Origin: Quillaja saponaria
Lineage: Eukaryota; Streptophyta; Magnoliopsida; Fabales; Quillajaceae
DNA: 64,000 nucleotides
Assembly: GCA_029379385.1 (NCBI GenBank)
Contig: CM055614.1
Coordinates: 17,341,994-17,405,993, forward strand
Reading direction: 5' to 3'
Below the pieces are notes generated by a model. It did no database searches and was not told where the DNA came from. It saw nothing but the letters and a program-made list of their open reading frames with translations. Position 1 is the first letter of the stretch, and each line of letters opens with the position of its first letter. Shown piece by piece: positions 22,053-35,044 of the stretch. The position numbers were made by a program, and so were the translations under genes.

Positions 22053-22672
22053 CTACTTGAAAATCATCTTTTTATTTAAGCCTTTAGGTTTTGACGCTTT
22101 AGGGTTTGTAATCAAATGGTGGTTTAGAAGTGATGATAAGGAATCCTGAATGCCACTTGTATCATTGGTTTTCTTGGTAATAGATTCTTGTCCCACCTCA
22201 AGTGCATAACAATTTTCTGTTTGAGAAGGGAGATCTATAGCCTTAAATACGTTGAAATTTACTTCTTGGTCTTGGGCTCTCATAGTTAGTTCTCCTTTTT
22301 GAATGTCTATGAGAGGTTTACCGGTGGCTAGGAATGGTCTCCCCAAAATCAAGGGAATTTTCTTATCTTCCTCCATATCTAAAATAAGGAAGTCAGCTAA
22401 AAAGATAAGATCATCCATCTTGACTAGGACATCTTCTATTATGCCTCAGGGATACGTATGAGACGGTTAGCCAGTTGGAGAACCACATTGGTTGGCTGAA
22501 TTTTACTTTTCTTCAGTCCAAGCTTTTGAAATATTGAGAATGACATCAGGTTGAAGCTCGCTCCCAAGTCACATAGTGCTCTTCCACAGAATGTAGTGCC
22601 TACTGTGATAGGAATGTTAAAACTACCAAGGTCTTTCAACTTTGATGTTAGTTTTCTTTTGGAGGATGGCAC
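22053..22672 (-). pseudogene. Athila A2 protease region
   Basis: The two pieces read FCGRALCDLGASFNLM (the Athila-type DLGAS protease active site, unmutated) and KKIPLILGRPFLATG. A frameshift near 22430 separates them. Downstream pol is missing: after about 22053 the sequence passes within 100 bases to end-of-pol sequence. Confidence 0.85.
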
Positions 22673-24231
22673 TACATTCTTCAGTTAAGATAGCCAATTC
22701 ATGATCCTGAATCATTCTTTTCTTGGATAAGATATCATTCATAAACTTAACATACTTAGGCATTTGCTCAAGTGCTTCGACAAACAGTATGTTTACATGA
22801 AGCTTTTTGAATACATCCACGAATTTTTGGAATTTGTCAAGTTTAGGTTTTTGTAAGCACTGAGGAAAGGGAAAGGGTATATTATACTTTATTGGTTCAA
22901 CTTGCTCTTCCTTTTCCTTCTTCTTAGATTGTACTTCTACCTCAATATATTTAGTTGGACTCTCAGGTTGCTTTATAGGCTTCTCTAAATTCTTACCACT
23001 TCTTAATGTAATGGCCTTACAATTTTCCAATTTTGGGTCCTCCTTTCTTAGGTTAGACTCGGTGTGACTAAGGAGAGCACTTTGAGGCCTATTCATTAAA
23101 GCATTGGCCAGCTGCTCAATTTGTGCCTCCAATGTTCTCAAGGATGTAGCTTAGCTTTGAATAACCGAGCCAGCATGAGACACGTTTTACAAAAACATGA
23201 CTTCTAAAGAGGGTTTCTTTTTTAGTGTGCTTGCTTTTATGGAATTTGAAATCCAGATGGTGGATTAGGCCTTGCAGCTTGTGCACTTTGATTATTCAAA
23301 TTCAAGTTTGGGTGGTTTCTCTACCCCGGATTATATATGTTGGAATAAGGGTTGTTTTATTCTGGACGTATTGAATTGCTTCAGTATTTGGGTAATGGTC
23401 CACGGTATGACCTTTTCCATAAGCTTCACACGTTATAACAACAGCTTTGGAATGTTGTTGCACCCCAAAATTGTCAAATCTTTTTGTCAACCCAGCCATT
23501 TGTGCCGTTAAGGTAGTAATGGCATCAAGTACATGAACCCCAGCAACTCCACGAGATTTTAATCTTTTAGATTGCCATTGATAAGAATTTGAGGCCATCT
23601 TCTCCAAAAGATCATAAGCATCATCCGTAGACTTTCTCATTAAAGCACCTCTAGCAGCAATATTAATGGTTGTTCTAGTTTGGTTTCCCAAACTATTATA
23701 AAAAGTATGCACTTGCAGCCACATGGGAATGTCATGATGTGGGAACTTTCTCACCAAGTTTTTATATCTCTCCCATGCCTCATAAAAAGATTCTTGATCT
23801 TGTTGAAGGAATGATGTGATTTCATTCCTTAGCTTTGTAGTTTTGGCAAAAGGAAAGAATTTAGCCAAAAAATTTTGTGCCATATCTGACCAAGTGGTGA
23901 TGGAGTGTTGAGGTAATGAATACATCCAACTTTTTGCCTTACCTCAAAGTGAGAAAGGAAAAAGCTTGAGGAGGACTGCATCATTAAATATGCCATTGTA
24001 CTTGAATGTGTCACACAATTTTAGGAATGTGACTAGATGAGCATAGGGATTATCACTAGGTAATCCTCCAAACTGTGCAAATTGTTGGATCATCTAGATT
24101 GTGCCTAGTTTGATCTAAAAGTTATTAGCAACAATAGTTGGTCTTTGTATGCAAGAGCGGAGGCCTTGCACAAGAAGGACAACATAATCCCTCAAAGCCT
24201 TGTTTTCTTGTGCTTGTTGATCATCAACCAT
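22673..24231 (-). pseudogene. Athila A2 gag
   Basis: The start MVDDQQAQENKALRDYV is at 24231. The core reads ITTWSDMAQNFLAKFFP, FYEAWERYKNLVRKFPHH and WLQVHTFYNSLG (23302-23925), and the distal part RTLEAQIEQLANALMNRPQ with AITLRSGKNLE (22623-23141). These are characteristic Athila gag blocks. Several stops and shifts. Confidence 0.88.
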
Positions 24232-24424
24232 TACACCAGAGTGTTTTGGGACTTAGTTCTTTCTTAACTTTTTAAGTGGTCATTCGATCTTGGGATCATA
24301 TGGTAATAGTTCCAAGTCTCTAGTGTGTTGCATGCAATGTCAATAGTACCAGAAATCAAAAGTAAGAACTTGAGTTAGAATTAAGTAAGCTTATAATGAT
24401 ATTAAAAAATAAAGTAAAAATATT

Positions 24425-24441
24425 CCTCTGCAACACTGCCA
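24425..24441 (-). other. Primer binding site of Athila A2
   Basis: The minus strand reads TGGCAGTGTTGCAGAGG, resembling the Athila/Tat site TGGCGCCGTTGCCGGGG with several transitions of the CpG-loss kind. It sits six bases inside the A2 LTR end. Confidence 0.65.
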
Positions 24442-24447
24442 AAAAAT

Positions 24448-25877
24448 TGATACAGATTTTACAAACGCAAGTGCATGTATCGTCCTCAAGTAATACAATG
24501 ATATTATAGATCAATCTTATAAGGAATAATTTATTTTCTATTGCTAAATACCAATATTATGTAACCTAACTCTAATCAAGACAATGTAAATCTAGAGGTT
24601 CTTAGGAAAATTATAAATATATTAAAACTAAGCCTAGGTTCACGAAATCCCTCACACTATACCTAATTAACTTTAACTTAATTCAATTCATACAATATTA
24701 ACCTAGATTTCTAAACTAATAAATATAATATGTTTAGCAATTATATATATCTCTTAGTCTAATTCCCTATATTCATATAAGAATGATTCTAAGACAAACT
24801 CATTAAGAGCCAATCTTACTAGTTACTTATGGTTCAAGTCCTATCTCTTAAAAAAATCAGATCATTCAAATCATATGAACAATTCAAACATAAGTTATAT
24901 TGCCTAAGGCCAATGCCAAAATTGACTCTTCCAAGTCAATCCCAAAATTCCTAATCAATCTAACTAATGATCAATCATTTAGAAGCATTAAGAACAAGGA
25001 AATATAAATATTGAAACTAAACATGCATTAAATTAAAACTAAAGCCACATTGGCTACATTTAAGTTCAATTGTAACCCTAGAATATGACTACTCCATACT
25101 AACTACTGAAAACACAAATAATAAAGACTTAACCATTACAAGTAATAGAAAATAACAAGAAGGGAGTAGAAACTAGAAGTTGTCACAGCTTTGAGTCTCC
25201 TTTTGTTCCTTAGGTACTCTTTATCACGAGCTCTAGTATATCTTCAAACTTTAGCCTTCATCTTATTTTTTAGACCTTTTGCTCCTAGTTCAATTGGACT
25301 ACGATTCTTCTAAAACCATGGCGTGGCTTTCTATGGCATTGCGATGCTGCAAGTTTTGTACAATCCTACTCGAACTATAATATATCACACCACAGCTTCA
25401 CATTGATTGGCGCTGACGCGCCATTCCCTTGGGTTGTTTATGAAGTCGTCCTTCAATTTTGATGTCGTGACTTCATATTATTGGTGCTGAGGTGCATCTT
25501 TCTCTATTTGGTTTCTGGATAGGTTGGATAGGGATGCCATGGCCTCATATTATAAGCACCGCAACTCCATGCTCTCTGGCTGATTTGCAATTTCCTCAAT
25601 TTTAGTGGCATTGTAGCTTCATCTTTCTTCCTTGGGTTGTGGCACCACCTTGAATTCCTCTCCTTCTTAGTGCTCAGCTAGGACACTGCAAACACTGCAA
25701 ACACTGCAAAAAGATCTAAACAAAGTAAAGATACTCCTAATCATAGTAAAAACTCTAAAAAGCTCCTGAATAACCTAAAATAACTATTTGACTAACATTC
25801 TATCTCAAAATCCTAGGATTTAGCATAAAATATAAATTAAAAGCATAGTGAAATAACTCTATTTTATAGAGTTATCA
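24448..25877 (-). repeat. 5' LTR of Athila A2
   Basis: About 1.43 kb. The minus strand starts TGATAACTC and ends CTGTATCA (i.e. TGATACAG on +). It is followed on the minus strand by the A2 binding site and gag. It interrupts A1 gag after the KKPYLED block. No second full copy is in the window, so A2 has lost its 3' LTR. Confidence 0.8.
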
Positions 25878-25883
25878 TCCTCC

Positions 25884-26900
25884 AAGTATGGTTTCTTTTC
25901 AGGTACAACCACTGGTTGTGATTGGAAGCCAGGAGGATAATTAGGCTTCACAATATTAGAAGGCCCTTGATTGTTCCAATTGAAATTAGGATTATTTATC
26001 CACCCTTAGAATGTGTTGGAAAAAGGGTTGTTTTACCTATTGTAGTTGCCCACATATTTCACTACTTCATTATTAGGGCATTGGTCACTAGAATGATCAT
26101 CTCCACATATTTCACAAGCTATGACTTGATTTTTAATTCCTAGAACCCCAAGGTTGTTAAATCTCTTAGCTAAACCTGCCACTTGTGTCGTTAAGGCAGT
26201 GATAGCATTTAGCTCATATAACCCAGTACTTTTTAGGTTGCCAGCCTCTTAGATGGCTATTGACAATTATTAGAAGCCATCTCTTCCTACAACTCATGCT
26301 TTGTCAATGGATTTTCTCATTAATGCACCACTAACTACAACATCAATGGTAGTTCTTGTTTGGCTTACTAACCCATTATAAAATGCTTGGACTTGAAGCC
26401 ACATTAAAAGAACATGGTGAAGGCATTGTCGCATCAAGTCCTTGTACTTTTCCCAAGCTTCATATAGAGATTCATGGTCTAATTGCATGAATGATGTTAT
26501 CTCATTCCGTAACTTTGATGTCTTAGCCAGTGGAAAGAACTTTGCCAAGAACTTTTGGGCCAAATTCATCCATGTAGTAATGGAGTTGGATGGCAGTGAG
26601 TAAAGCCAACTATTTGTCTTTTCTCGGAGTGAGAAAGGAAAAAGTCTTAAACAAATGGCATCTTTAGAAATGCCATTGCACTTGAACATATTCCATAACC
26701 AAGACTGTAACAAGATGAACATTAGGATCCTAGTTTGGAAGGCCAACAAACTATGCTATTTGCTAGATCATTTGGATCTGACAGGGCTTAATTTCGAAAT
26801 TGTTGGCTTGATTTAGCGGCTTTTGAATGCTCAATTGAAGGCCTTCCACCAGAGGGACAACATAGTCCCACAAGGTCTTGGGTTCTTGTTTGTTAGCCAT
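25884..26900 (-). pseudogene. Athila A1 gag, truncated by A2
   Basis: The start MANKQEPKTLWDYVV is at 26900. The core ITTWMNLAQKFLAKFFP, LYEAWEKYKDLMRQCLHH and WLQVQAFYNGL (26294-26749) parallels A2 gag but differs enough to be a separate element. It ends at KKPYLED, where the A2 LTR begins. Confidence 0.85.
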
Positions 26901-27075
26901 TGTTGGAATTTTGCGAAGAGGTTTATTGATTCTTCTTTGCAAGCCTTCAAATGGTCTTTTCGATCTCGGGATCAAAAAGAACAACCTCCAACCTTCAAGT
27001 TCATCATATAAACATTCACAAGTACCTGAAACAAAAAGAAAATATGAATTAAAACTAGAACAATTATTCAACTAA

Positions 27076-27094
27076 TTCCCCGGAAATGGTGCCA
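27076..27094 (-). other. Primer binding site of Athila A1
   Basis: The minus strand reads TGGCACCATTTCCGGGGAA, close to the standard Athila/Tat site, six bases from the LTR end. Confidence 0.8.
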
Positions 27095-27100
27095 AAAACT

Positions 27101-30100
27101 TGCACATATTGCTTTAACAAGTAATGTAGAGTAAATCAAATATCGTTCCCACGAGGAATTAAGTCTAATAATACTAAGTACTTAAAATTAACTAATCCCA
27201 ACTTTATCCAGATGATTGAAACTTTAAGATTATTGATTAAATTAACTAAAACAATTAAACAAGAAATTAAACTTAAGAATGTATAGAGATGAACCTAGGA
27301 TCACGCTTTCCCTCACACTTCACTTGACTTGTCTTTATCCAATCATGCTTAGCTATGGTATCATGTTCCTAACCTAGGGTTCTAAGTCAATTATAAATAT
27401 CTTTCGAGTTTTGTATAATTTATATCTTACTTAACCAATTCACTATATATTTATGAGAACTAAATTAAGCAAGATTCATTTAAGAGTAGACCTAAATTGG
27501 CTAAATAAGGTATATAGGTATATGTCTATCCTATATACGAATCAAATTCAACAACTAGGTGAATGAATTTAAACATGCTATATCACTAAAGGTTCCTCTA
27601 AGTTACCAAGTCACTCTAATTAGTGATCAAGCAATTAAATGCATTATGCATGGAATGAAATAAACAATATAAATACCAAACCATAAGCAATCCATAGATA
27701 AGTTTAAGTCAAGCTACATGTGAGTTCCATTATAATCCTAGGAATTAGTTCATGCTACTGAGTATAAACATGACTATATTTAAATAAGATATCAAGAACA
27801 TATAAAGAAACTAAAAGAAAGGAAGAATAAGATGAAGGTTGTCAGTCTTCAAGTTTTGAATATTCTTGCTCCTTTTACTCCTTGCATTTTCATCAGCTTT
27901 ATATCTCCGGAATTTTTTTACTTAATTATGTGTGTTGAATGCCCAAGCCTTTCCTTTCTTATAGGCTTCAAAATCATGATTTTGAGTCCAATTAGAAGTA
28001 GATTTCTCAAGCTAGCACAACAGCTACACCTTTCTGATGCCACAACACTGAAATCAGACTAAAATCGGAGGAGTGATCAACATCCTGCTTCGCGATTGCA
28101 GGGTTCTGGCACGATGGTGCAAACTTCCTAGTGCTATGGTGCCCTACCTTGCTACCTTAATTAATTCAACCTGAGGCCATGGGTGCTGCGACGGCAAACA
28201 GATTGTCACACCCTACATGAAGGCATCATTGGCTAGAGGAATAAATAGCCAAACCTCCGTAACCCTGACTTCAAGACAAATAAACATATATAACTCCAAA
28301 CTAAACCAAAGAATAAAAGTAAAATTTAGAAAGCACAAGTTAACTACAAAATGTTTATTTTCTGAAATGTGTAACAATTTACTAAAAATTTCAACAAAGG
28401 TACCTTACACACTAGAACATACCCAAAAATACAAGCATATAATCCTGGTTACATACAACCAGACCATAATGGCAACATGTGAGCTTCGCTCTAATAATAT
28501 CATAAATAATAACAGTTAGACTACCACACAAGACCAAGTACAACGACTCAGAGCCCTATTGACGCTTGTCAAGCAAGTAATCTTTAATATACCTTGTCAC
28601 CAAACACTTGGCAAGTTCAGTATTAGTCATGGACGCTCACAGAGAACTTGTTACTAAAAACACAAATCCACAAAGTGAGTGGTGATACCCACAGACTCAA
28701 TGAGTGAAAAAACATACCCAAAGGGTACTAGCATCACTCAAAGCATGAATGAAACACATAAATCAGGTAATTTTAGAATAATATGAGATCCAAAACAATT
28801 AAAATCCCACATGTACTTAAATATCAAAATCATATAAATAAATAAGCAAATGTCATGTAATACACTATATAAACAAAGTCAATCAAACATTCAAAGTACA
28901 CAAAAGGCTAATAGAGTAACCCAGCTCCGCACACCATATATACGCCCAAGGTAGTTTTTACTCCCACGCACTAAATATATATTCTCCATACATACCCATC
29001 CCACAGAGGTTGAGTACTCAAACATTTTAAAATACTTATCAAATCATAATATCTCAAAATATCCTAGGTATACCTAGATTCTATTTTTGGAAGTAAAAAA
29101 AATCATTTCGGAAAGAAAACATTTTATTGGCCTTTATTAGAAAAAACAAAGTCACAAATTAAACACAGTTCTAATAACTAAATTACACACTACACATGCT
29201 TATGCTTCTATAAGACGTATCTATTCAAATATACATAACAAATATACATATTAATCTAGCAACCAAAATGTAGCATTTATCCACTCACAATTTACTAATT
29301 TTACTCGTCACTCCTTCTTGCATTCACGCTCGTCGTTGGCTCAACCACAAGTTCTGGAGTTGCAATTTAATTTTTTCCAGTGTTACTTAGTTTGAAAATT
29401 TTATAGTTTATAACCTTTTAATTACAAAAATCTACAGATACTAAGTTTCATGCATTTATTTAAAGTTAACCCCTCTTAGATCTTTTCATAACCACTTTGG
29501 AGATACATTAGTTTTCAACTTATATACTTAACCAAATTTAACAAAACCAAGTTCAAACATTATCTTCAAGGATGTTAACTACTTTTGTTTTCAATAAACT
29601 TCTTCTAGAATTAACCTTGAACCCACTCAAATTCCTACCCGTACACAAACAGGACACTTGCACAATTTCTGGTTGCCAACCTCGGATTCCAATGCTTATA
29701 GAGTTCTCATACTTGAAAATTAAATTATGAAACTTTTTAGTAGTTTATCAAGATTTTAGAAACAATTAATATTTAGACTCTACCCCTAATTCATCCTTTA
29801 AGACCTTCTAAACCCAGTTACACTCAAACAAGTTTAAGAAGAACCCAAAAATCATAGCCATGACTTCCAATACTTTCAAAACACAAATACATGGAATTAA
29901 AGCTTGAAAAGCTCTAGATTTTTCCTTTAGTATGTTAGAAACAACTTTTATTTAGAGGTCCTAAGCTAATTTAAACCACAACCCCTTTCCAAGTCCTCTA
30001 GACTGATTGAAACTCACCTAAAATCCTGCATAAACCTAGCTGCAGTCCAACAGCTCTAACAATAAATATACTTTAAATCAAGTTACAAAACCTTCCAGAT

Positions 30101-31799
30101 ATCATACCAAGACTATAAGCTACACTTTTTCTTTAGAACTCCTAATCTAATTCAGTCCAAAAGATAGTCGAAATACACTATTTCCCTAACTTATAAAATC
30201 TATCCCTGCTTCCCTTTAGTTAACCACTCGATTACCATTTATTTTCACTTTCAAATTTTCATTGCTAGACTTTTATCCACGATTAACTCCAACCCTATCA
30301 ATCAAACTAACCTAAATTCCTAGAATTAATATTACTTATTTAGAAGACTATAGGTTTAAACTATAGAATTTTAACACTAAGCCAACATTACCACCCTTCA
30401 CTAGTCTACTTACCAAATTCATGAACATTCTTAACCTTACTCTTTTGTTCAACCTCCCATACACAACCAAAATAACTATCAAGTTCTTTTAGGCATTTTA
30501 TCAAACACATTAAGGGCATGATTTATTCTAGTTCATTTATGTGTATGTATATATTTACATATTCCCATAGAATTAACACAATTTCATATGACTTATATTT
30601 CAATCATTTAACTTAAGCATTAATTTAACAAATCAAACTAATTTAAAAGCTTTCATTATACACAACCTAACATCAATATCATCTAGTTCAATTCCATTAA
30701 TCATTTAACTTCTACTTGTACTCATTAATAATAATCTATATTATCCACAATTTATTTCACCCCTAATCCTACATCATCAACCAATATAACATAAAAGAAC
30801 TAAAATTTATATATAAAAAAATATAGATAGCTACCACTCTAATTGTAGCTGCCAAAGAACCTTTTGTTGCCAACCATGGTAGCCTACTAATCTCCCATTA
30901 AACAGTCACCAAGAGCATGGATTTACCTTACCAATGTAACCACAAGAAGGTTATAGCAAAACATTGTTGCTGCCAAGCCTGAATAGAACACCATCAACTA
31001 ATTTATAATAGTTGATCACATCCCTTGTAACTGATGCTATGACCAACGTTCAGCAACAAAGCAAGAACAAAGGAAGAGATAGCTGGTGCCTCTTTTTGGT
31101 TACATATAATATGATGATAGATGGGTATTGCAAGGTATGACAATTATAGGCGGCTTGTAGTTTAAGGGAGAGGATAAAGGCAGAAAATATAGAGCCAAAT
31201 CTTGTTACTTACAATTCATTGCTAAGTGGTCTTTGCCAACCATAAAGGATGAAGGATGTGAAGGAGGATAATGATACTCTGTCTCTAAGAATGGACATGC
31301 CTGGACTAGACAAAAATGATGTAGTCTACATATTTATTATTTATATAACAAAATAGCCAAATCTTGTTATTTAATCTATTCTACATATTTATTATTTTTA
31401 TAACAAAAATTTGCACATTATGTCTAAAACTCAATTTTTATAATATTAGGTTATAAAGGTTATGACATAGGTTTGGTTGAGTCATTCTAGTGCTACAGCC
31501 TCGTTTTTTCACCGTTTAGGCGCCCAAGTCCCAACGAGCTGAACCATTGCAACATGTCTTAAAAAAAGACTACTTGAAGTATTGTACCTTCAAATACACA
31601 AACAAAATCAATTAAGAATGGAAACTTTTATTCAAAAGCTAAATCTTAGGCAATAACAACTAAAACTTAATATTTTGATGCTATACGAATTAAACTAAGA
31701 ACTAAGATAAAACTAGACAATTCATAAAGCACTACTCTAGAACATAGCTAAAATGAATGAACAAAGTGATGTAAATTAAGTTGTTTAATGAACTTATCA
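27101..31799 (-). repeat. 5' LTR of Athila A1, interrupted by a solo LTR
   Basis: The LTR occupies 27101-28203 and 31468-31799, together about 1.43 kb, matching the 1.48 kb 3' LTR. The outer end (minus TGATAAGTTC) matches the 3' LTR start. The interruption is the solo LTR at 28204-31467. Confidence 0.85.
28204..31467 (-). mobile_element. Solo LTR of family X (copy C)
   Basis: The minus strand starts TGTCATAACC and ends AGGGTGTGACA. It aligns with copies A and B at 41.7-49.0 kb (start words TAATATTATAAAAATTGAG, the block TAGTACCCTTTGGGTA with TTTTTCACTC, and end words GGTTACGGAGGTTTGGCTA). Flanking bases CAGAT and TAGGT may be a worn duplication. No internal genes remain. Numerous stops; no coding region inside. 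Confidence 0.85.
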
Positions 31800-31804
31800 A
31801 CTGT

Positions 31805-33514
31805 CTTCCCCTATACTAAATTTCCTTGTTTCTCCCTTTTACACTTTATGCTTCACCTTTTGCAACTCTACATCTTCAGACAAGCTTCTTTAATTCTTTA
31901 CTTCAAATCTGATTGAGTCTTCATGAAATACAAACTAGTTACCCTAAACTTCTGCTTTAATACCTCGAAATCTAAATCTCTAAACTCTTTTAATAAATTG
32001 TATTATTTCATCATAAGTGCAGCCACATGACAAGATTTTCTACTTAAAGTATCTACTACCACATTTGTCTTACCCGGATGATACTTCAATTCATACTAGT
32101 AGTCTTTCAAAAATTCTATCCATTGTTTTTGCTTCATGGTTAGCTCATTCTCATAAAGTAGATAATTCAAACTCTTTGTGATTAGTATACACCTTGAATT
32201 TCTCCCTAAAAAGATAATGTCTCCAAATTTTCAATGGAAAAACTAATGCAACCAACTCCAAATTATAAGTAGCATAATTTTCTTCATTAGGTTTTAATTG
32301 TGTAGATGCATACGCTAGTACTATGCCTTGTTGCATCTGAACACATCACAAACCTCCTCTAAAAGCATCACTGTATATAGTAAAACTTTTTGAAGAATTT
32401 GGAATGATTAATACTGGGGTAGTCGTCAACCTGGTTTTTAAGTCCTAAAAACTTTTGTTCACATTTAAGATTCAATTCCCACTTAACACCTTTCCTATTC
32501 AACCTAGTCAATGGCATAGTTATCCGAGAAAATCCTTGGACAAATCTTCTATAGTAGCCAGCCAGCCCTAAGAAATTTCTAATTTTCGTAATACATTTTG
32601 GTGTTTCCCAAGCCATAACCACTGGTTCTCCTTCTTTATTCACCACATGGCCTAGAATTTTCACTTCTTGTAACAAGAATTCACACTTACTAAATTTAGC
32701 ATATAACTTATGCTTCTTCAACATATCCAAAGCTCACCTTAAATGCTTCTCATGTTCATTCTTCATTCTTTGAATAAATCAAATGCTTATCATGTTCATC
32801 TAAATACAGTCTGCAAACTCTGTTCATCAGGTCCATGAATGCAATTGGAGCATTAGTTAGTTTAAAAGACATGACTAAAAACTCATAATGCCCAAACCAA
32901 GTCCTGAATGTAGTCATTATTATATCTTCCTCCTTAACCTTTAATTGATGATAACCCAACCTCAAATTGATTTTCGAAAACACCAACACTTCTTGTAACT
33001 GATCTAATAAATTATCAATCCTAGATAAAGGAAATTTGTTTTCAATCGTTAACTTCTTAGCTGCCTATAATCTATGCATAGCCACATAGATCCATCTTTC
33101 TTCTTCACAAACAACACGACACTCCCTAAGACTATACATTCGTTCTAATGTACCCTTTGTCTAATAAGTCTTTGAGTTGCTTCTTTAGTTCTTCCAACTC
33201 CACAAGTGTCATCCTGTAAGGGGTCTTAGAAATAGGCATTGTCCTGGAATAAGATCACTTGTAAATTCTATTTCCGTATTAGATGGCAAACCTGGGAAGT
33301 CATTTGGAAAAATCTCTAAATACTCCTTTACCACAGGAATATCTTCTAACTTATTTTCTTCATGTCTGGTTTCCATTAGGAGAGCCAAACTCGCTTTACA
33401 TCCTTTTCTTAAAAGTCTATTGGCTTGCAGAGTAGACAATAAAGGTATGCATAACCCTTCTTTCACTTTTGTAAACACCACCAGCATCATCACTATCTGA
33501 CTCTTACAGTCCAA
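31805..33514 (-). pseudogene. Reverse transcriptase-RNase H of G2
   Basis: Linker VVKEYLEIFPNDFPGLP, RT blocks [20 protein letters not shown] and [17 protein letters not shown], then [11 protein letters not shown] with [19 protein letters not shown], and RNase H GIVLAYASTQLKPNEENYATYNLELVA as separate frames. The catalytic xxDD box region is reduced to [16 protein letters not shown], so the active site appears deleted. Confidence 0.85.
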
Positions 33515-33613
33515 AAGTACTTATTGAGCAGTTAACCAATTTATATCCAAAATTACATCAAAATCATTCATCGGCAAAGATATTAAATCCTATGGACTTA
33601 ATCTTCCTTGTAG

Positions 33614-33856
33614 TTATAATTCAACATCATTACATACCTCTTGTGTTACCACATGACTTCTAGTGAGTGTTTCTACTTCTAAGTTATACGACATCTTATA
33701 AACATCCAATCCTAGTCTATGCTTACATCCATATGCTATGAATGAATGTGTAGCTCTAGTGTTAAACAAAACATTCACAAAACATCCATTCAATAAATAG
33801 TTACCTTCAATTACATCTAGTTTCTTCTGGGCCACTTGTTTAGTTAATACGAACAT
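33614..33856 (-). pseudogene. Protease of G2, active site lost
   Basis: Reads VLFNTRATHSFIA where the family has VLFDSGATHSFI. The catalytic Asp is replaced by Asn and the DSG loop is destroyed, so the protease is dead even apart from the frameshifts. Confidence 0.82.
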
Positions 33857-33959
33857 ACGTCTAGTTCCATCAGTCTTCCTATAGCTTGCCTTACTTTGTC
33901 ATTAAGATAATTCCATCAAAAGTGTCTCACTAATGCACATCCAAAGCATTATTGATCCG

Positions 33960-34860
33960 CAACTCTGCTAGGTCTAAGTCCATGATCATGTCCACACCTT
34001 GGAAACTTACTAACTTCCTCTTTTTGATGTTACTCTTATTTTCCTTATCTAATTGATTCCCACATCTTGCCCTTTCCAAAATGCCCTTCATTTTACTTCT
34101 CCATCTTTCATTCTCCCGTGCTCTCTAAGATACTTCAAATCTTCGGTTCCGCTCTTATTCTTCTTGTCAAAACACCTTCCTTGCAATTTTACATTTAACC
34201 AGTTATGCAAAATCTTTCTCCTCTAATGTAGCAACTTTCACTTGGATCTCCAGTCTTAATCCTCTTTGAAACTTGTCAAACATCCACATGTCATCATGTT
34301 GTACAGCTAAATAAGAATAAAATTTTGATAATTCTTCAAACTTATCTTCATACTAAGCAATACTTTGATCTCCCTATTGCAACCATAGGAACTCTGCCTC
34401 CATTTCCTGCTTTATGATTGCCAAAAAAATACTTCTGATGAAACATTTCCTTAAAAATTTCCTACGTAATATCAACTCCTCACACCAACATCAATCTTTT
34501 TACACTTTTCCACCAATACTCAACTTCCCCTTCTAGCATATACACAACTAAAACCAATTTATCATCATCATTATAACCTATCACCCTAAACATCTTTCAT
34601 AACTGGCCCAACCATCGTCCATCGTCACATAATCACCAGTTCCCATAAAAGGTAGGGGATTTTTCTTTTTGAAATAATCTATTAAAGATTCTACTAGCCT
34701 AGCCTTTATCTCTGGCTCCATAGGACTAGCAATATCTGCAGCAGCCCTTGCATTTTCAATGGCAACATTTTAAGCTTCTACTTGTTTCCCTTATTATTTT
34801 AAATACCCTATCTAAGATAGCCAGAATGCCTTCCATAATTTTTGATTGATTCATCTTTTA
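33960..34860 (-). pseudogene. gag of G2
   Basis: The minus strand in mixed frames shows FLWLQ.G, YEDKFEELSKFYSYLAVQHDD, MWMFDKFQRGLRLEIQVKVATLEEK and a basic tail ending NNALDVH. This is the retrotransposon gag layout of plant gypsy elements. Many stops. Confidence 0.75.
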
Positions 34861-35019
34861 TGGCTTCCTATCAACCACAAGAAATTTAATAAATGCGTAA
34901 TATATCATGAAAATTTTTAAATATAATATAATATATACACAACTATTCAATACTCCTCGATACTCAAGAAATCTCAAATTCCTATGACCCTTAATTCACT
35001 TCAACAACCCACCACTAAA

Positions 35020-35037
35020 CCTTTTGCTCTGATACCA
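35020..35037 (-). other. Primer binding site, tRNA-iMet type (G2)
   Basis: The minus strand reads TGGTATCAGAGCAAAAGG, the textbook initiator-Met site, seven bases from the LTR end GGGGTGTTACA. Confidence 0.88.
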
Positions 35038-35044
35038 CCGAAGG

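Larger units (their letters stand above)
16595..31799 (-). mobile_element. Athila-type retrotransposon (A1), rearranged, with nested elements
   Basis: Two matching LTRs flank the region: 3' LTR at 16595-18076 and 5' LTR at 27101-28203 plus 31468-31799. An Athila/Tat-type primer binding site adjoins the 5' LTR, and a TTTGGAGGTG polypurine tract adjoins the 3' LTR. The order on the minus strand is 5' LTR, gag, then a nested second Athila (A2), a pol-less junction, env-like ORF and 3' LTR. It lies inside chromovirus G2. I found no clean target duplication (GATTT/GATAA on one side, ACTGT on the other). Confidence 0.87.
31800..35044 (-). mobile_element. Ty3/gypsy chromovirus G2 (internal region)
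   Basis: On the minus strand from 35037 downward: tRNA-iMet binding site, gag, protease, RT and RNase H, ending at the Athila insertion at 31800. The integrase resumes at 16594. The protein blocks resemble the Tekay/Del type. All genes are broken. The 3' LTR is not visible in the window. Confidence 0.85.

Noticed and set aside
16595..31804. Target duplication for Athila A1
   Set aside because: The five bases next to each candidate LTR end (GATTT or GATAA versus ACTGT) do not match; boundary uncertainty or later damage prevents a claim.
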